Source of the DNA: UBA7672 sp963738625
GTDB taxonomy: Bacteria > Pseudomonadota > Alphaproteobacteria > Caulobacterales > Hyphomonadaceae
Assembly (NCBI GenBank): GCA_963738625.1
Contig: CAVTXH010000002.1
Location: forward strand, 124,001 to 188,000
DNA length: 64,000 nucleotides
Reading direction: 5' to 3'
This document shows, one piece after another, positions 43,302-51,531 of this stretch. Under the pieces are notes generated by a model. That model ran no database searches, was not told where the DNA came from, and saw nothing but the letters and a program-made list of their open reading frames with translations. Both the position numbers and the translations under genes were made by a program. Position 1 is the stretch's first letter; every line of letters starts with the position of its first letter.

Positions 43302-43480
43302 GACGGCAGGTCTCCTGGCTCGCGGGTCCCGGTCTCCAGCCTGCCTTCCCAGCATTCTGCCGGTGGCGTCAGTAGGCTGGAAACTCGCCGCTTACAGTTG
43401 CAGGCACAGCTGCGGACTAGGGCGGGGCCCGCACCGCATTCCCATCTTCACGACCCCCAAGATGGAGATCGCACCGTCTG
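43302..43480 (-). promoter_or_regulatory. Cobalamin (AdoCbl) riboswitch
   Basis: Read leftward, the leader contains GGGAATGCGGTG, GCAACTGTAAGCGGCGAG, GCCACCGG, a GGGAAGGC block and ends with the B12 box AGCCAGGAGACCTGCCGTC (43302-43320). The end can pair with GACGGT at 43473-43478 to close the P1 stem. Order and spacing are those of the class-I cobalamin riboswitch. It precedes the cobQ-btuFCD operon and should switch it off when B12 is plentiful. The rest of the 438-base gap to 43617 shows nothing further. Confidence 0.92.
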
Positions 43481-43617
43481 TGATCGTTCTATACGTTGGG
43501 CGCCGCAGGTAAAGGCGCCGGAGCACGAGACTGAGGCCTACGTCTCATATCCGCCTGGATCGATTCCCGATGCGCCAGGAAATCGATGCAGCGCTGGCCC
43601 GCCGGCATCCGGCCGGC

Positions 43618-44493
43618 CTAGGCCGGCAAGCGCAGCTTGTTCTTCGCCAGCAGAATGCCGCCGGCCATTGCGTCTGCCTGCGGCGCTACCAGCTTTGCCG
43701 TGACGTCTGACGGCATGTAGCCCTTGACGATCTCGGCCAGGCCGCCGATCAGAGCCACCCTTGGCGCTCCACGCTTCAGAAGCGCCTCGACTAGCTCAGC
43801 GATCTGCGCGCCTGCCTGCTGCATCAAGCGCTTTGCCGCCGGATCGCCGACGGCTGCGTGCTGCGTCACCAGCGGCGCCAGCGTCGCGTAGTCTGTTGCG
43901 CTTGCATTCTCCACCCAGTCGATCACGACGGAAGGGTCATTCTCGAACTTCGCAAGCACGTCCCGCGAAAACCCTCCCGGTTCCGCGCGGCCATCCAGCG
44001 TGCGCAGTGCATGACGCAAGGCGTTGAGTCCGAGATCCGCGCCGCTGCCCTCGTCCGAAACCGGAAAGCCGTAGCCGCCGATACGTACGGTCTTGTCCCG
44101 ATAGGTGATGCCAATACTGCCTGTTCCCACAATTACGATGCCGCCGTCCCCGCCGCCGAACGCGCCGAGATAGCCGAGATAGCCATCACCTTCGAACCAC
44201 GCGCTCGCGAATGGATGCTTCCAGGCTTCCAGCGCCGCCCGTGCGCCGAGCTGGCCCGTGCCCGCCAGGCCGATCCCCGCACACGTGCTTGTAAGCGCAT
44301 CGTCGGCAAGGCCTGCTTCGGCCAGGGCCTGCCGAGTCGCCGCCATGATCGAATCACGCGCCGCCTCGAAACCGAACCGCATGCTTGCCGGTCCCGCCAG
44401 GCCGTGCCCCAGTACGCGTCCATCCGCCGTTTCCAGCCGGGCCCGACACCTTGTGCCGCCGCCATCCACGCCGAGGAAAAGTGTTGGAGTCAT
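43618..44493 (-). CDS. BadF/BadG-type ATPase, probable N-acetylglucosamine kinase
   Basis: A 291-residue sugar kinase of the ASKHA fold. It begins LFLGVDGGGTRCRARLET (phosphate loop) and has IVIVGTGSIGITY, GYGFPVSDEGSGADLGLNALR and ALIGGLAEIVKGYMP. Members of this family beside nagA and murQ phosphorylate GlcNAc (or GlcN) in the cytoplasm. It is divergent from murQ with a 93-base gap that must hold both promoters. Confidence 0.87.
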   Translation of the reverse strand: MTPTLFLGVDGGGTRCRARLETADGRVLGHGLAGPASMRFGFEAARDSIMAATRQALAEAGLADDALTSTCAGIGLAGTGQLGARAALEAWKHPFASAWFEGDGYLGYLGAFGGGDGGIVIVGTGSIGITYRDKTVRIGGYGFPVSDEGSGADLGLNALRHALRTLDGRAEPGGFSRDVLAKFENDPSVVIDWVENASATDYATLAPLVTQHAAVGDPAAKRLMQQAGAQIAELVEALLKRGAPRVALIGGLAEIVKGYMPSDVTAKLVAPQADAMAGGILLAKNKLRLPA

Positions 44494-44586
44494 CGCCGTC
44501 TTCTATACTGTTTTCCGTGTCGATCCGCCTGCTATTCAATCGGGCTCGCCCTGATCCGCAAGGGGCAAAACCATGAGCGCAGATTC

Positions 44587-45474
44587 ATGAGCACTGAGGA
44601 TGTCAGTTCAGGCTTCCACGACCTCGACCTGTGGGAGACCGCTGATGCGCTCAGGGCGTTGCTTCAGGACCAGCAGGCCGGCGTCGCGGCGGTTGGCCCC
44701 GCGCTTCCCGCGCTCGCCGCTGCAGTCGATGCCGCTGTCCCGCGCTTGCGCGCCGGCGGGCGTCTCGTCTATGTCGGCGCCGGCACATCCGCGCGCATCG
44801 GCGTTCAGGATGGCGCAGAACTCTTTCCGACATTCAACTGGCCCAAGGATCAGGTCGCGTTCGTCATCGCCGGAGGTGAAGGCGCTCTTCTCCGCGCCAT
44901 CGAGAATGCCGAGGACTCAGCCGCCGACGGCGCCGCACGGATGGTCGAGATCAATGTCGGCTCCAACGACGTCGTGCTTGCGCTCGCGGCCAGCGGCAAT
45001 ACGCCTTTCACCGTCGCGGCCATGAAGGCGGCGCGTGGGCGGGGCGCGCTGACCATCGGCATTGCCAACAATGCTGGATCGCAGCTTCTCGCCGCTAGCG
45101 AGCATCCCATTCTGGTCGAAACCGGGGAGGAGGCCGTCGCCGGCTCGACCCGCCTCAAGGCCGGCACCGCGCAGAAGGTGGTGTTGAACCTGTTTTCGAC
45201 GCTCGCCATGGTCCGTCTCGGCAAGGTCTATCGCGGCATGATGGTGCACATGCGCCCTACCAACGAAAAGCTGCGCCATCGGGCCGCGCGCATGGTGGCG
45301 ACCATCGCCGGCTGCGCTGACGACGTTGCCGCATCCGCCATCGCAAGATCGGAAGGCGACGTGAAGCTGGCGGTGTTGGTCGCCGGCGGTCTCGAATTGG
45401 CTGCAGCGAAATCGTTGATAGAGAAACACGGCGGGAATCTTCGCCTCGCAATGGCGGAAATTGCGCCGCGCTAG
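44587..45474 (+). CDS. murQ: N-acetylmuramic acid 6-phosphate etherase
   Basis: MurQ cleaves the lactyl ether of MurNAc-6-phosphate to GlcNAc-6-phosphate during peptidoglycan recycling. The 295-residue protein has a SIS domain (GRLVYVGAGTSARIGVQDGAELFPTF) and SAGNTPF-like LAASGNTPFTVAA. The family GTSGR is GTSAR here, a conservative change near the active site. The long upstream frame is ignored because the conserved N-terminus begins at 44587. It converges on nagA with a four-base overlap. Confidence 0.9.
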   Translation: MSTEDVSSGFHDLDLWETADALRALLQDQQAGVAAVGPALPALAAAVDAAVPRLRAGGRLVYVGAGTSARIGVQDGAELFPTFNWPKDQVAFVIAGGEGALLRAIENAEDSAADGAARMVEINVGSNDVVLALAASGNTPFTVAAMKAARGRGALTIGIANNAGSQLLAASEHPILVETGEEAVAGSTRLKAGTAQKVVLNLFSTLAMVRLGKVYRGMMVHMRPTNEKLRHRAARMVATIAGCADDVAASAIARSEGDVKLAVLVAGGLELAAAKSLIEKHGGNLRLAMAEIAPR

Positions 45475-46592
45475 CGCGCACGCTCTGCGGCGACCCAGGT
45501 CTCAAGTACGTCGAGGCCCGGTCCAAGCAGAACAAAGTCCGCACGGCATCCGGCGGCGATCCGGCCGCGCTCTCGTTCCACGCGTAGAAACTCCGCCGGC
45601 GTCAGGCTTGCCATCTGCAGAGCCTCGCTCTGCGTGGCGCCGAGCATCGCAACCGCGTTCCGCACCGCGCTCGACATGTCGAGATGCGCGCCGGCCAGCG
45701 TACCTTCGGCTGTCCGCAACGCCCCACCGCTCACGGCGATCTCTTCGCCGAACAGCGACATAGAGCTGCTTTTCGATCCAACCGTCGCCATGGCGTCCGA
45801 CACCAGCACCAGCTTTCGCGCCGTCTTCGCTGCGAACGCCGCGCGCGCCGACAGCGGATGGACGTGAATGCCATCCAGTATCAGCCCAGCCCAACTCGAT
45901 TTGCTTCCGAGGGCCACGCCGACCGGCCCGGGGTTCCGGCCTTCCATCGCCGGCATCGCGTTGAAGAGGTGGGTGAAGCCGCTCGCCCCCGCCGCCAGAG
46001 CCGCTTCGACTTCTTCTGCGCTCGCAGCCGTATGCCCCAGGCTGACGATCACGCCCGCAACCGCCAGCGCCTTGATGCTCGCCGCATCGATCCGCTCCGG
46101 CGCCACTGTCACTATCAGTGGAAATGAGCGCCTGGCCGTCAGCAGCCGCAAATCCTCTGCGTCCAGTCCGCGCAGGAATTCCGACGGATGCACGCCCCGC
46201 CGCGGCTCCGACAGCCACGGCCCTTCCAGATGCAGCCCCAGCAAGCCTTTGACGCCCGCCTTCATGGCGTCGGCGACTGCATCGATTGCTCTTGCCGCCT
46301 TCGACCGTTCGTCCGAGATCAGCGTCGCCATGAACCCCGTCACGCCGAACTTCCGGTGCGCATCCGCGATCGTCGCAAGCGTCTGCGCCGTCGGCGTATC
46401 GTTGAACAGCACGCCGCCGCCGCCATTCACCTGCACGTCGATGAACCCGGGCGCCAGCAGCCCATCGAGCTTCACCGCACCCGGCAGGGACGCGCGCGTC
46501 ACCTCTGCGATGCGTCCATCGCGCACATGCACGGTCGCGCCTTCGACGATCTCTTCGCCGGTGAACAATCGGGCGGGGGAAAGCGCGAGCAT
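45471..46592 (-). CDS. nagA: N-acetylglucosamine-6-phosphate deacetylase
   Basis: A 373-residue amidohydrolase that deacetylates GlcNAc-6-phosphate. Motifs seen: GLHLEGPWLSEPRRGVHP (metal and phosphate contact), SLGHTAASAEEVEAAL, GFTHLFNAMPAMEGR and the catalytic aspartate in VLVSDAMATVG. The start overlaps the stop of the upstream SIS-domain gene by one base, so the two products, which act in sequence, are made together. Confidence 0.93.
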   Translation of the reverse strand: MLALSPARLFTGEEIVEGATVHVRDGRIAEVTRASLPGAVKLDGLLAPGFIDVQVNGGGGVLFNDTPTAQTLATIADAHRKFGVTGFMATLISDERSKAARAIDAVADAMKAGVKGLLGLHLEGPWLSEPRRGVHPSEFLRGLDAEDLRLLTARRSFPLIVTVAPERIDAASIKALAVAGVIVSLGHTAASAEEVEAALAAGASGFTHLFNAMPAMEGRNPGPVGVALGSKSSWAGLILDGIHVHPLSARAAFAAKTARKLVLVSDAMATVGSKSSSMSLFGEEIAVSGGALRTAEGTLAGAHLDMSSAVRNAVAMLGATQSEALQMASLTPAEFLRVERERGRIAAGCRADFVLLGPGLDVLETWVAAERAR

Positions 46593-47626
46593 CAGCGCGT
46601 CTCTGTGATCTTGGTCAGCATAGGCGGCGTGTCGGGAGACAGCCCGCGCTTGAGCGCCGCCGCGTTCGCCAGTAGGTAGAACCGCGCCAGCATTCCCAAC
46701 AGCTCCAGCACGGGTTCAGCATCCGCCGCGATAGTCGCGTTGGAGCGCGTGATGTCAGAAGAAATGAACAGCACGGGACACCCCCGCTGTTCAAGATCGT
46801 CAGCCACCTTCTTCAATCCATCGAATGCGGCATCGCGCTGCGCAAACACGATCACGCGCAGCTCCGGCCCAGCCAGCGCAAACGGTCCGTGCCTTACCTC
46901 CGCCGCGCTTACCGCCTCCGCATGTAGCCCGTTCGTTTCCTTCAGCTTTAGCGCCGCCTCCGCTGCGATCGCCAGGCCCGGCCCCCGCCCGATCACGTAG
47001 ATCGGCCCGTCGCCGTGCAGAAACGCCTCCGCCGCGGACCAGTCCTGCTCGAGCGCGCTTTTCAACGCCTGCGGCGAGCGCTCGAACGCGGCAATCATCC
47101 CGCGATCCTCGCGCCAGTGCGCCACAAGGCCCAGCACCAGCACCATTGCCGCCACGCACGACTTCGTCGCCGCGACGCTTGTTTCTGGCCCTGCCAGCAG
47201 CGGCACACACACGTCGACGACGCTCGCCAAAGGCGAAGCCGGATCATTCACCAGCCCAACGCGCAACACATCCGGACCGACAGCCGCGCGGCAGAACTCC
47301 ACGAGGTCAGGGCTTCTTCCCGACTGCGAGATAGCCAGCACCAGTGCCTTCTCGAGATCGAGCCTGCGTCCATAGATCGACAGTATGGAAGGCGCCGCCG
47401 AGACTGTCGGCAGGCCAAGCCGCGCCTCGAACAGGTACTTGGCCAACAGCGCCGCCGCATCCGAACTGCCGCGTCCTGCGGCAACAGCATAGCGTGGCGC
47501 CGCACTCCGCAGCCGCGCGCCGAGTTCGCGCAGGCTTCCACTCGCTTCGCGAACCAGCCGCGCCGCAACCGCAGGCGTTTCCCGGGCTTCGATCTCCATG
47601 CGGGTTTGTTGCACCGGCTGATTCAT
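46592..47626 (-). CDS. SIS-domain glucosamine-6-phosphate deaminase-type protein (GlmS-like C-terminal half)
   Basis: A 344-residue protein with two SIS domains (RYAVAAGRGSSDAAALLAKYLFE; PIYVIGRGPGLAIAAEAALKLKETNGLHAEAVSAAEVRHGP) but no glutaminase domain. Proteins like this next to nagA are the NagB-II class that converts GlcN-6-phosphate to fructose-6-phosphate and ammonia. The ATG at 47626 is chosen by family N-terminus; the frame extends to 47725 without similarity. The 250 bases upstream hold no gene before the repeat element begins. Confidence 0.87.
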   Translation of the reverse strand: MNQPVQQTRMEIEARETPAVAARLVREASGSLRELGARLRSAAPRYAVAAGRGSSDAAALLAKYLFEARLGLPTVSAAPSILSIYGRRLDLEKALVLAISQSGRSPDLVEFCRAAVGPDVLRVGLVNDPASPLASVVDVCVPLLAGPETSVAATKSCVAAMVLVLGLVAHWREDRGMIAAFERSPQALKSALEQDWSAAEAFLHGDGPIYVIGRGPGLAIAAEAALKLKETNGLHAEAVSAAEVRHGPFALAGPELRVIVFAQRDAAFDGLKKVADDLEQRGCPVLFISSDITRSNATIAADAEPVLELLGMLARFYLLANAAALKRGLSPDTPPMLTKITETR

Positions 47627-47880
47627 CCCGCGAACTAGGCGGCGCGCCTGCCGGGCCGTCAAGGGCGAGGGCTTTTGCTTCAATGCAGCCGCCGATGGCG
47701 TCGTTATCCCGGGAACGGCTTCCACCTTGATTCCAGCGGTCTTCGGAAATCAGCGCTCCCCGGCCGCTCGGCTGAAGATCGACGGATTGTGTGCCTGGTG
47801 GGAACAGCGCCTTGATCTCCTCACCCTGGCGCTCCGACTATCAAATGCACCCTCTCCTTCGCACGGGCTCGGTTGCCCTG

Positions 47881-48342
47881 CGGGATGCGGTGCGCCTCCG
47901 TAAGATGGAGGGCGTGGGGACGCGGGATGCCCCGCGTGATTTGGGCGTCGCTGGTTGCCCAGCGCTACCGGTAGTCAAAGAGAAACGCGTCATCCGTCGA
48001 CGAATGCGTCGACCCCCAGCGATCGTCTGGTCGCCAGCCCGTGCACAGGGAGCTGTGTTCACTCCCCTGGCATGGTCGCCGGCGGCGTGCAGGCCATTGG
48101 GCTGTTCATCGTCCCATGGTCCCGGCGACACTCAGCTCTGGCTTCGGGCCAGAAGGCCCAAGAACCAGAAGGTTCATCTCCCAGGCTTGGCGGCGCTTCA
48201 CGCCGCGTTCGTCCGGAACTTCTCACGCTCGATCGCATCGCCCCTGCGTCGCTGAACAGCGTACGACTGCCCTCCATGCGGAGGCGATGAGGGGATTATC
48301 GCTCAGGTCGGCAAGTGTAGGATAACTTTCCTGGATTTTTCT
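47881..48342 (+). repeat. Dispersed structured element, copy 2
   Basis: Direct-strand copy of the element at 21147-21609. It runs from CGGGATGCGGTGCGCCTCCG to GGATAACTTTCCTGG and its short T-rich edge. The inner stem-loops and the imperfect terminal inverted repeats (near 47893-47912 and 48270-48286) are all kept. A frame that starts MRLRKMEGVGTRDAPR in both copies shifts after RRMRRPPA because of an indel near 48020, so the conservation is at DNA or RNA level, not protein. With its neighbours it explains the 47627-48598 gene-free gap. Confidence 0.85.
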
Positions 48343-48439
48343 GAGTTTTTTTCGCAAGCCGCTGAAATGGCTCGGGAGATTTTTGGCGGAGGGGGGCGCA
48401 CGTGGTGGTATCGCGCGCACGTCAAGCGGCCTCCAACGG

Positions 48440-48560
48440 TGTCATTCCGGGCGGAAGGCGAAGCGTGAGACCCGGAACCTAGGGGCGGCGTGTCCAGACC
48501 TCGCATCGAGCCCCTAGGTTCCGGGTCTGCGCAGCTTCGCTGCTCCGCCCGGAATGACAG
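48440..48560. repeat. TCATTCCGG-type long palindrome next to element copy 2
   Basis: Arms begin TGTCATTCCGGGCGGAAGGC and end CTCCGCCCGGAATGACAG, with inner arms ACCCGGAACCTAGGGGC and GCCCCTAGGTTCCGGGT, around a 30-base centre. Layout matches the palindrome at 20957-21071: in both places it lies about 75-100 bases beyond the same (3') end of the 462-bp element. Confidence 0.87.
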
Positions 48561-48598
48561 CAGTGGGTGTCGCCTGAACGAGGGCAGGGCCTCGAGCG

Positions 48599-49654
48599 CT
48601 ATCTCAGGGCGGCGTTGATCTTCGCCAGGGCGGCGCTGCCGGGGGTGAGCGCGGCCGTGCCCATGGAGTTGAGCGGCTTTTGGCTGGTGCCGAGGCGGTC
48701 GTGGAGGTCGGTGGCTTCGGGGTCGACGAACAGGAGGCCGGTGGAGATCTCGCCCTTGGCGTGGCTCTGCTGCAGATGGTTGGCGGCGCCGATGCGGTCC
48801 GTGGGGTCGTAGTCGTCGTGCAGCTTGCGGAGGCGGAGGACAGAGCCGTCGTGTTGGGCCACCTCGCGCACTTCACCGGGCTTGTAGTCGGCGGTGATCG
48901 GCGCGCGGCCGAGAATGACGTCAAGACGGTTCACCGCCTCGTTGTGTTCGCGGACATAGTCGAAGCTCTTGGTCGAACCGGCGTGGTTGTTGAAAGCGAC
49001 GCAGGGGCTGATCACGTCAAGAAACGCCGGGCCGTGGTGCGAGATCGCGCCCTTGATCAGGGGGACGAGTTGTTCCTTGTCTCCCGAGAAGGAGCGGCCG
49101 ACATAGGTGGCGCCGAGTTGGATGGCGAGGGCGACGAGATCGATGCCGCTCTCGGTGTTCTCGACGCCCTTCTTGGATTTCGAGCCTTTATCCGATGTGG
49201 CGGAGAACTGGCCTTTGGTCAGGCCGTAAACGCCGTTGTTCTCGACGATATAGGCCATGTTGACGCCGCGCCGGATGGAGTGCGCGAACTGGCCGAGGCC
49301 GATGGAGGCGCTGTCGCCGTCGCCCGAGACGCCGAGATAGATGAGGTCGCGGTTGGCGAGGTTGGCGCCGGTGAGCACCGAGGGCATGCGGCCGTGCACG
49401 CTGTTGAAGCCATGGCTTTGCCCGAGGAAATAGTCCGGCGTCTTGGACGAACAGCCGATGCCCGACATCTTGGCGAGGCGGTGCGGCTCTATGGCGAGGT
49501 CGAAGCAGGCCTGGATGATCGCGGCGCTGATCGAGTCGTGGCCGCAGCCGGCGCAGAGCGTTGAGACCCGGCCTTCATAGTCGCGGCGCGTGAGGCCCAG
49601 CTCGTTCTTCGGCAGGCTAGGATGATGCAGCTTGGGCTTGAGGATGTAGGTCAT
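48599..49654 (-). CDS. korB: 2-oxoacid:acceptor oxidoreductase beta subunit (KorB-like)
   Basis: A 351-residue thiamine-diphosphate subunit of a 2-oxoacid:ferredoxin oxidoreductase, probably specific for 2-oxoglutarate. Cysteines for a [4Fe-4S] cluster are in LCAGCGHD and GIGCSSKTP. The ThDP/Mg motif reads VSGDGDSASIGLGQFAHSIRRGVNMAYIVENNGVYGLTKGQ. It follows the alpha-subunit gene with a four-base overlap and ends 39 bases before the palindrome. Confidence 0.9.
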   Translation of the reverse strand: MTYILKPKLHHPSLPKNELGLTRRDYEGRVSTLCAGCGHDSISAAIIQACFDLAIEPHRLAKMSGIGCSSKTPDYFLGQSHGFNSVHGRMPSVLTGANLANRDLIYLGVSGDGDSASIGLGQFAHSIRRGVNMAYIVENNGVYGLTKGQFSATSDKGSKSKKGVENTESGIDLVALAIQLGATYVGRSFSGDKEQLVPLIKGAISHHGPAFLDVISPCVAFNNHAGSTKSFDYVREHNEAVNRLDVILGRAPITADYKPGEVREVAQHDGSVLRLRKLHDDYDPTDRIGAANHLQQSHAKGEISTGLLFVDPEATDLHDRLGTSQKPLNSMGTAALTPGSAALAKINAALR

Positions 49655-51531
49655 GGCTTGCTCGGCGCCTTGCTCGTTATCTGGCGGGTTGCCTTCCTCG
49701 CATCGAGGCGCTTGCCGATAGCGTCGATCAGGAAGCGTGCGGTGATCGGCGTGCCGTCATAGTGAAGGATCGAAGTAAGCTGCGCGGGATCGATGCCGCC
49801 TTCGATCATCAGCATGGAGCGCAGCTGGGCGTCGCGGTTCTGTTCGACGACACAGATCTCGTCGTGTGCGTGGATGAAATCGTAGACGTCCTGGCCGAAA
49901 GGGAAGCCGCGCACGCGCATGGCGTCGATGTGGTGGCCGCTGGCCTCCAGCGCCTCCAGCGCCTCGTGCATGGCGGGCGTGGTGGAGCCGAAATAGACAG
50001 CCCCGATGCGGGTCGTCTTCCTGGCGGGGCGAAGGATGGGTGGGGGCACGAGCCTGGCCGCCGTGTGGAATTTGGCGAGCAGGCGCTCCATATTGTCCTG
50101 GTAGTCGACGCCCTTTTCCGAATAGCCGGCCATGCGGTTGCGCGACGTGCCGCGCGTGAAATAGGCGCCCTTGGTCGGGTGCGTGCCGGGATAGGTGCGA
50201 TAGGGGATGCCATCGCCATCGACGTCGGTGTAGCGGCCGAAGAATTTTCCGGCTTCGAGCTGTTCGGCGGTCATCACCTTGCCGCGGTCGATCTGTTTCG
50301 CATCGTCCCACTTGAACGGCTCGACCAGCCATTCCTGCATGCCGATGTCGAGGTCGAGCATGACGAAGACGGTGGTCTGCAAGCGATCGGCGAGATCGAA
50401 GGCCTGCGCGGCCATCTCGAAGCATTCGCCGGGATCGGAGGGCAGGAGCAGGACGTGCTTGGTGTCGCCGTGGCTGGCGTAGGCGGCGAGCAGGAGATCC
50501 GATTGCTGGGTGCGCGTGGGCATGCCGGTGGAGGGGCCGCCGCGCTGCACGTCGAAGATCACGGCGGGAATTTCGGCGAAGTAGGAGAGCCCGATGAACT
50601 CGTTCATCAGCGAGATGCCGGGGCCTGAGGTGCAGGTGAAGGCGCGTGCGCCGTTCCAGCCCGCGCCGACCACGATGCCGATGGAGGCAATCTCGTCCTC
50701 CGCCTGCACGATGGCGTAGCGCTTCGATCCGTCCTCGTCCGTGCGCAGGTCTTCGCAGTAGCCGGTAAAGGCTTCGGCCAGCGAAGTTGAAGGCGTGATG
50801 GGATACCAGGCGCAGACGGTGGCGCCGCCATAGACGGCCCCGAGGGCGGCGGCCTGATTGCCTTCGACGAAAATACGGTTGCCGACGCCGTCGGCCCGCT
50901 TGAGCTGCAGGCCGATGGGCTTCAAGTGTTTCGCGGCCCAGTCGCGGCCGAGGTTGAAGGCGTTGAGGTTGGCGCCGATCAGCTTGGGCTTGGAGGCGAA
51001 CTCTTCCTTCAACAGCTGCTCGATCACCGCCGGCTCGATGTTGATGAGGTGCGAGAGCGCGCCGACATAGCAGATGTTCTTGAACAGCTGGCGCTCGCGC
51101 GGGATCTTGTAGGCCTCGTTGCAGATGGCGGTGAGCGGCACGCCAATGATGTGGATGTCGGCGCGGAATTTGGAATCCGGCATCGGCTTGGTGGAATCGT
51201 AGAAGAGATAGCCGCCGGGGACGATCTCCTTCACGTCGTCGTCCCAGGTCTGCGGGTTGAGCGGCACGGCGAGGTCGACGCCGCCGCGGCGGCCGAGATG
51301 GCCCGCGCCCGAAACGCGCACTTCATACCAGGTCGGCAGGCCCTGGATGTTGGAGGGGAAAATGTTGCGGGCGGCGACCGGCACGCCCATGCGGATGATC
51401 GACTTGGCAAACAGGCCGTTGGCGCTGGCCGAGCCGGAGCCGTTCACGTTCGCGAACTTGACGACGAAATCGTTGACCGCCGTCAGCGGCGCAGGCGCCA
51501 TGCTCGCTTGCGTTACCGTGTCTGCCGGCAT
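49651..51531 (-). CDS. korA: 2-oxoacid:acceptor oxidoreductase alpha subunit with fused gamma domain (KorA-like)
   Basis: A 626-residue subunit. The N-terminal 200 residues are the gamma domain (VKFANVNGSGSASANGLFAKSIIRMG), and the alpha pyrimidine-binding domain starts near 215 (FVEGNQAAALGAVYGGATVCAWYPITPSTSLAEAF) and includes TSGPGISLMNEFIGLSYFAEIP. This gamma-alpha order is that of two-subunit KorAB enzymes. The ATG at 51531 overlaps the upstream flavoprotein gene by 19 bases. Confidence 0.9.
   Translation of the reverse strand: MPADTVTQASMAPAPLTAVNDFVVKFANVNGSGSASANGLFAKSIIRMGVPVAARNIFPSNIQGLPTWYEVRVSGAGHLGRRGGVDLAVPLNPQTWDDDVKEIVPGGYLFYDSTKPMPDSKFRADIHIIGVPLTAICNEAYKIPRERQLFKNICYVGALSHLINIEPAVIEQLLKEEFASKPKLIGANLNAFNLGRDWAAKHLKPIGLQLKRADGVGNRIFVEGNQAAALGAVYGGATVCAWYPITPSTSLAEAFTGYCEDLRTDEDGSKRYAIVQAEDEIASIGIVVGAGWNGARAFTCTSGPGISLMNEFIGLSYFAEIPAVIFDVQRGGPSTGMPTRTQQSDLLLAAYASHGDTKHVLLLPSDPGECFEMAAQAFDLADRLQTTVFVMLDLDIGMQEWLVEPFKWDDAKQIDRGKVMTAEQLEAGKFFGRYTDVDGDGIPYRTYPGTHPTKGAYFTRGTSRNRMAGYSEKGVDYQDNMERLLAKFHTAARLVPPPILRPARKTTRIGAVYFGSTTPAMHEALEALEASGHHIDAMRVRGFPFGQDVYDFIHAHDEICVVEQNRDAQLRSMLMIEGGIDPAQLTSILHYDGTPITARFLIDAIGKRLDARKATRQITSKAPSKP

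Noticed and set aside
47881..48342. The dispersed element as a group II intron
   Set aside because: It has a GTGCG near one end, but no domain V hairpin and no intron-encoded protein could be found.
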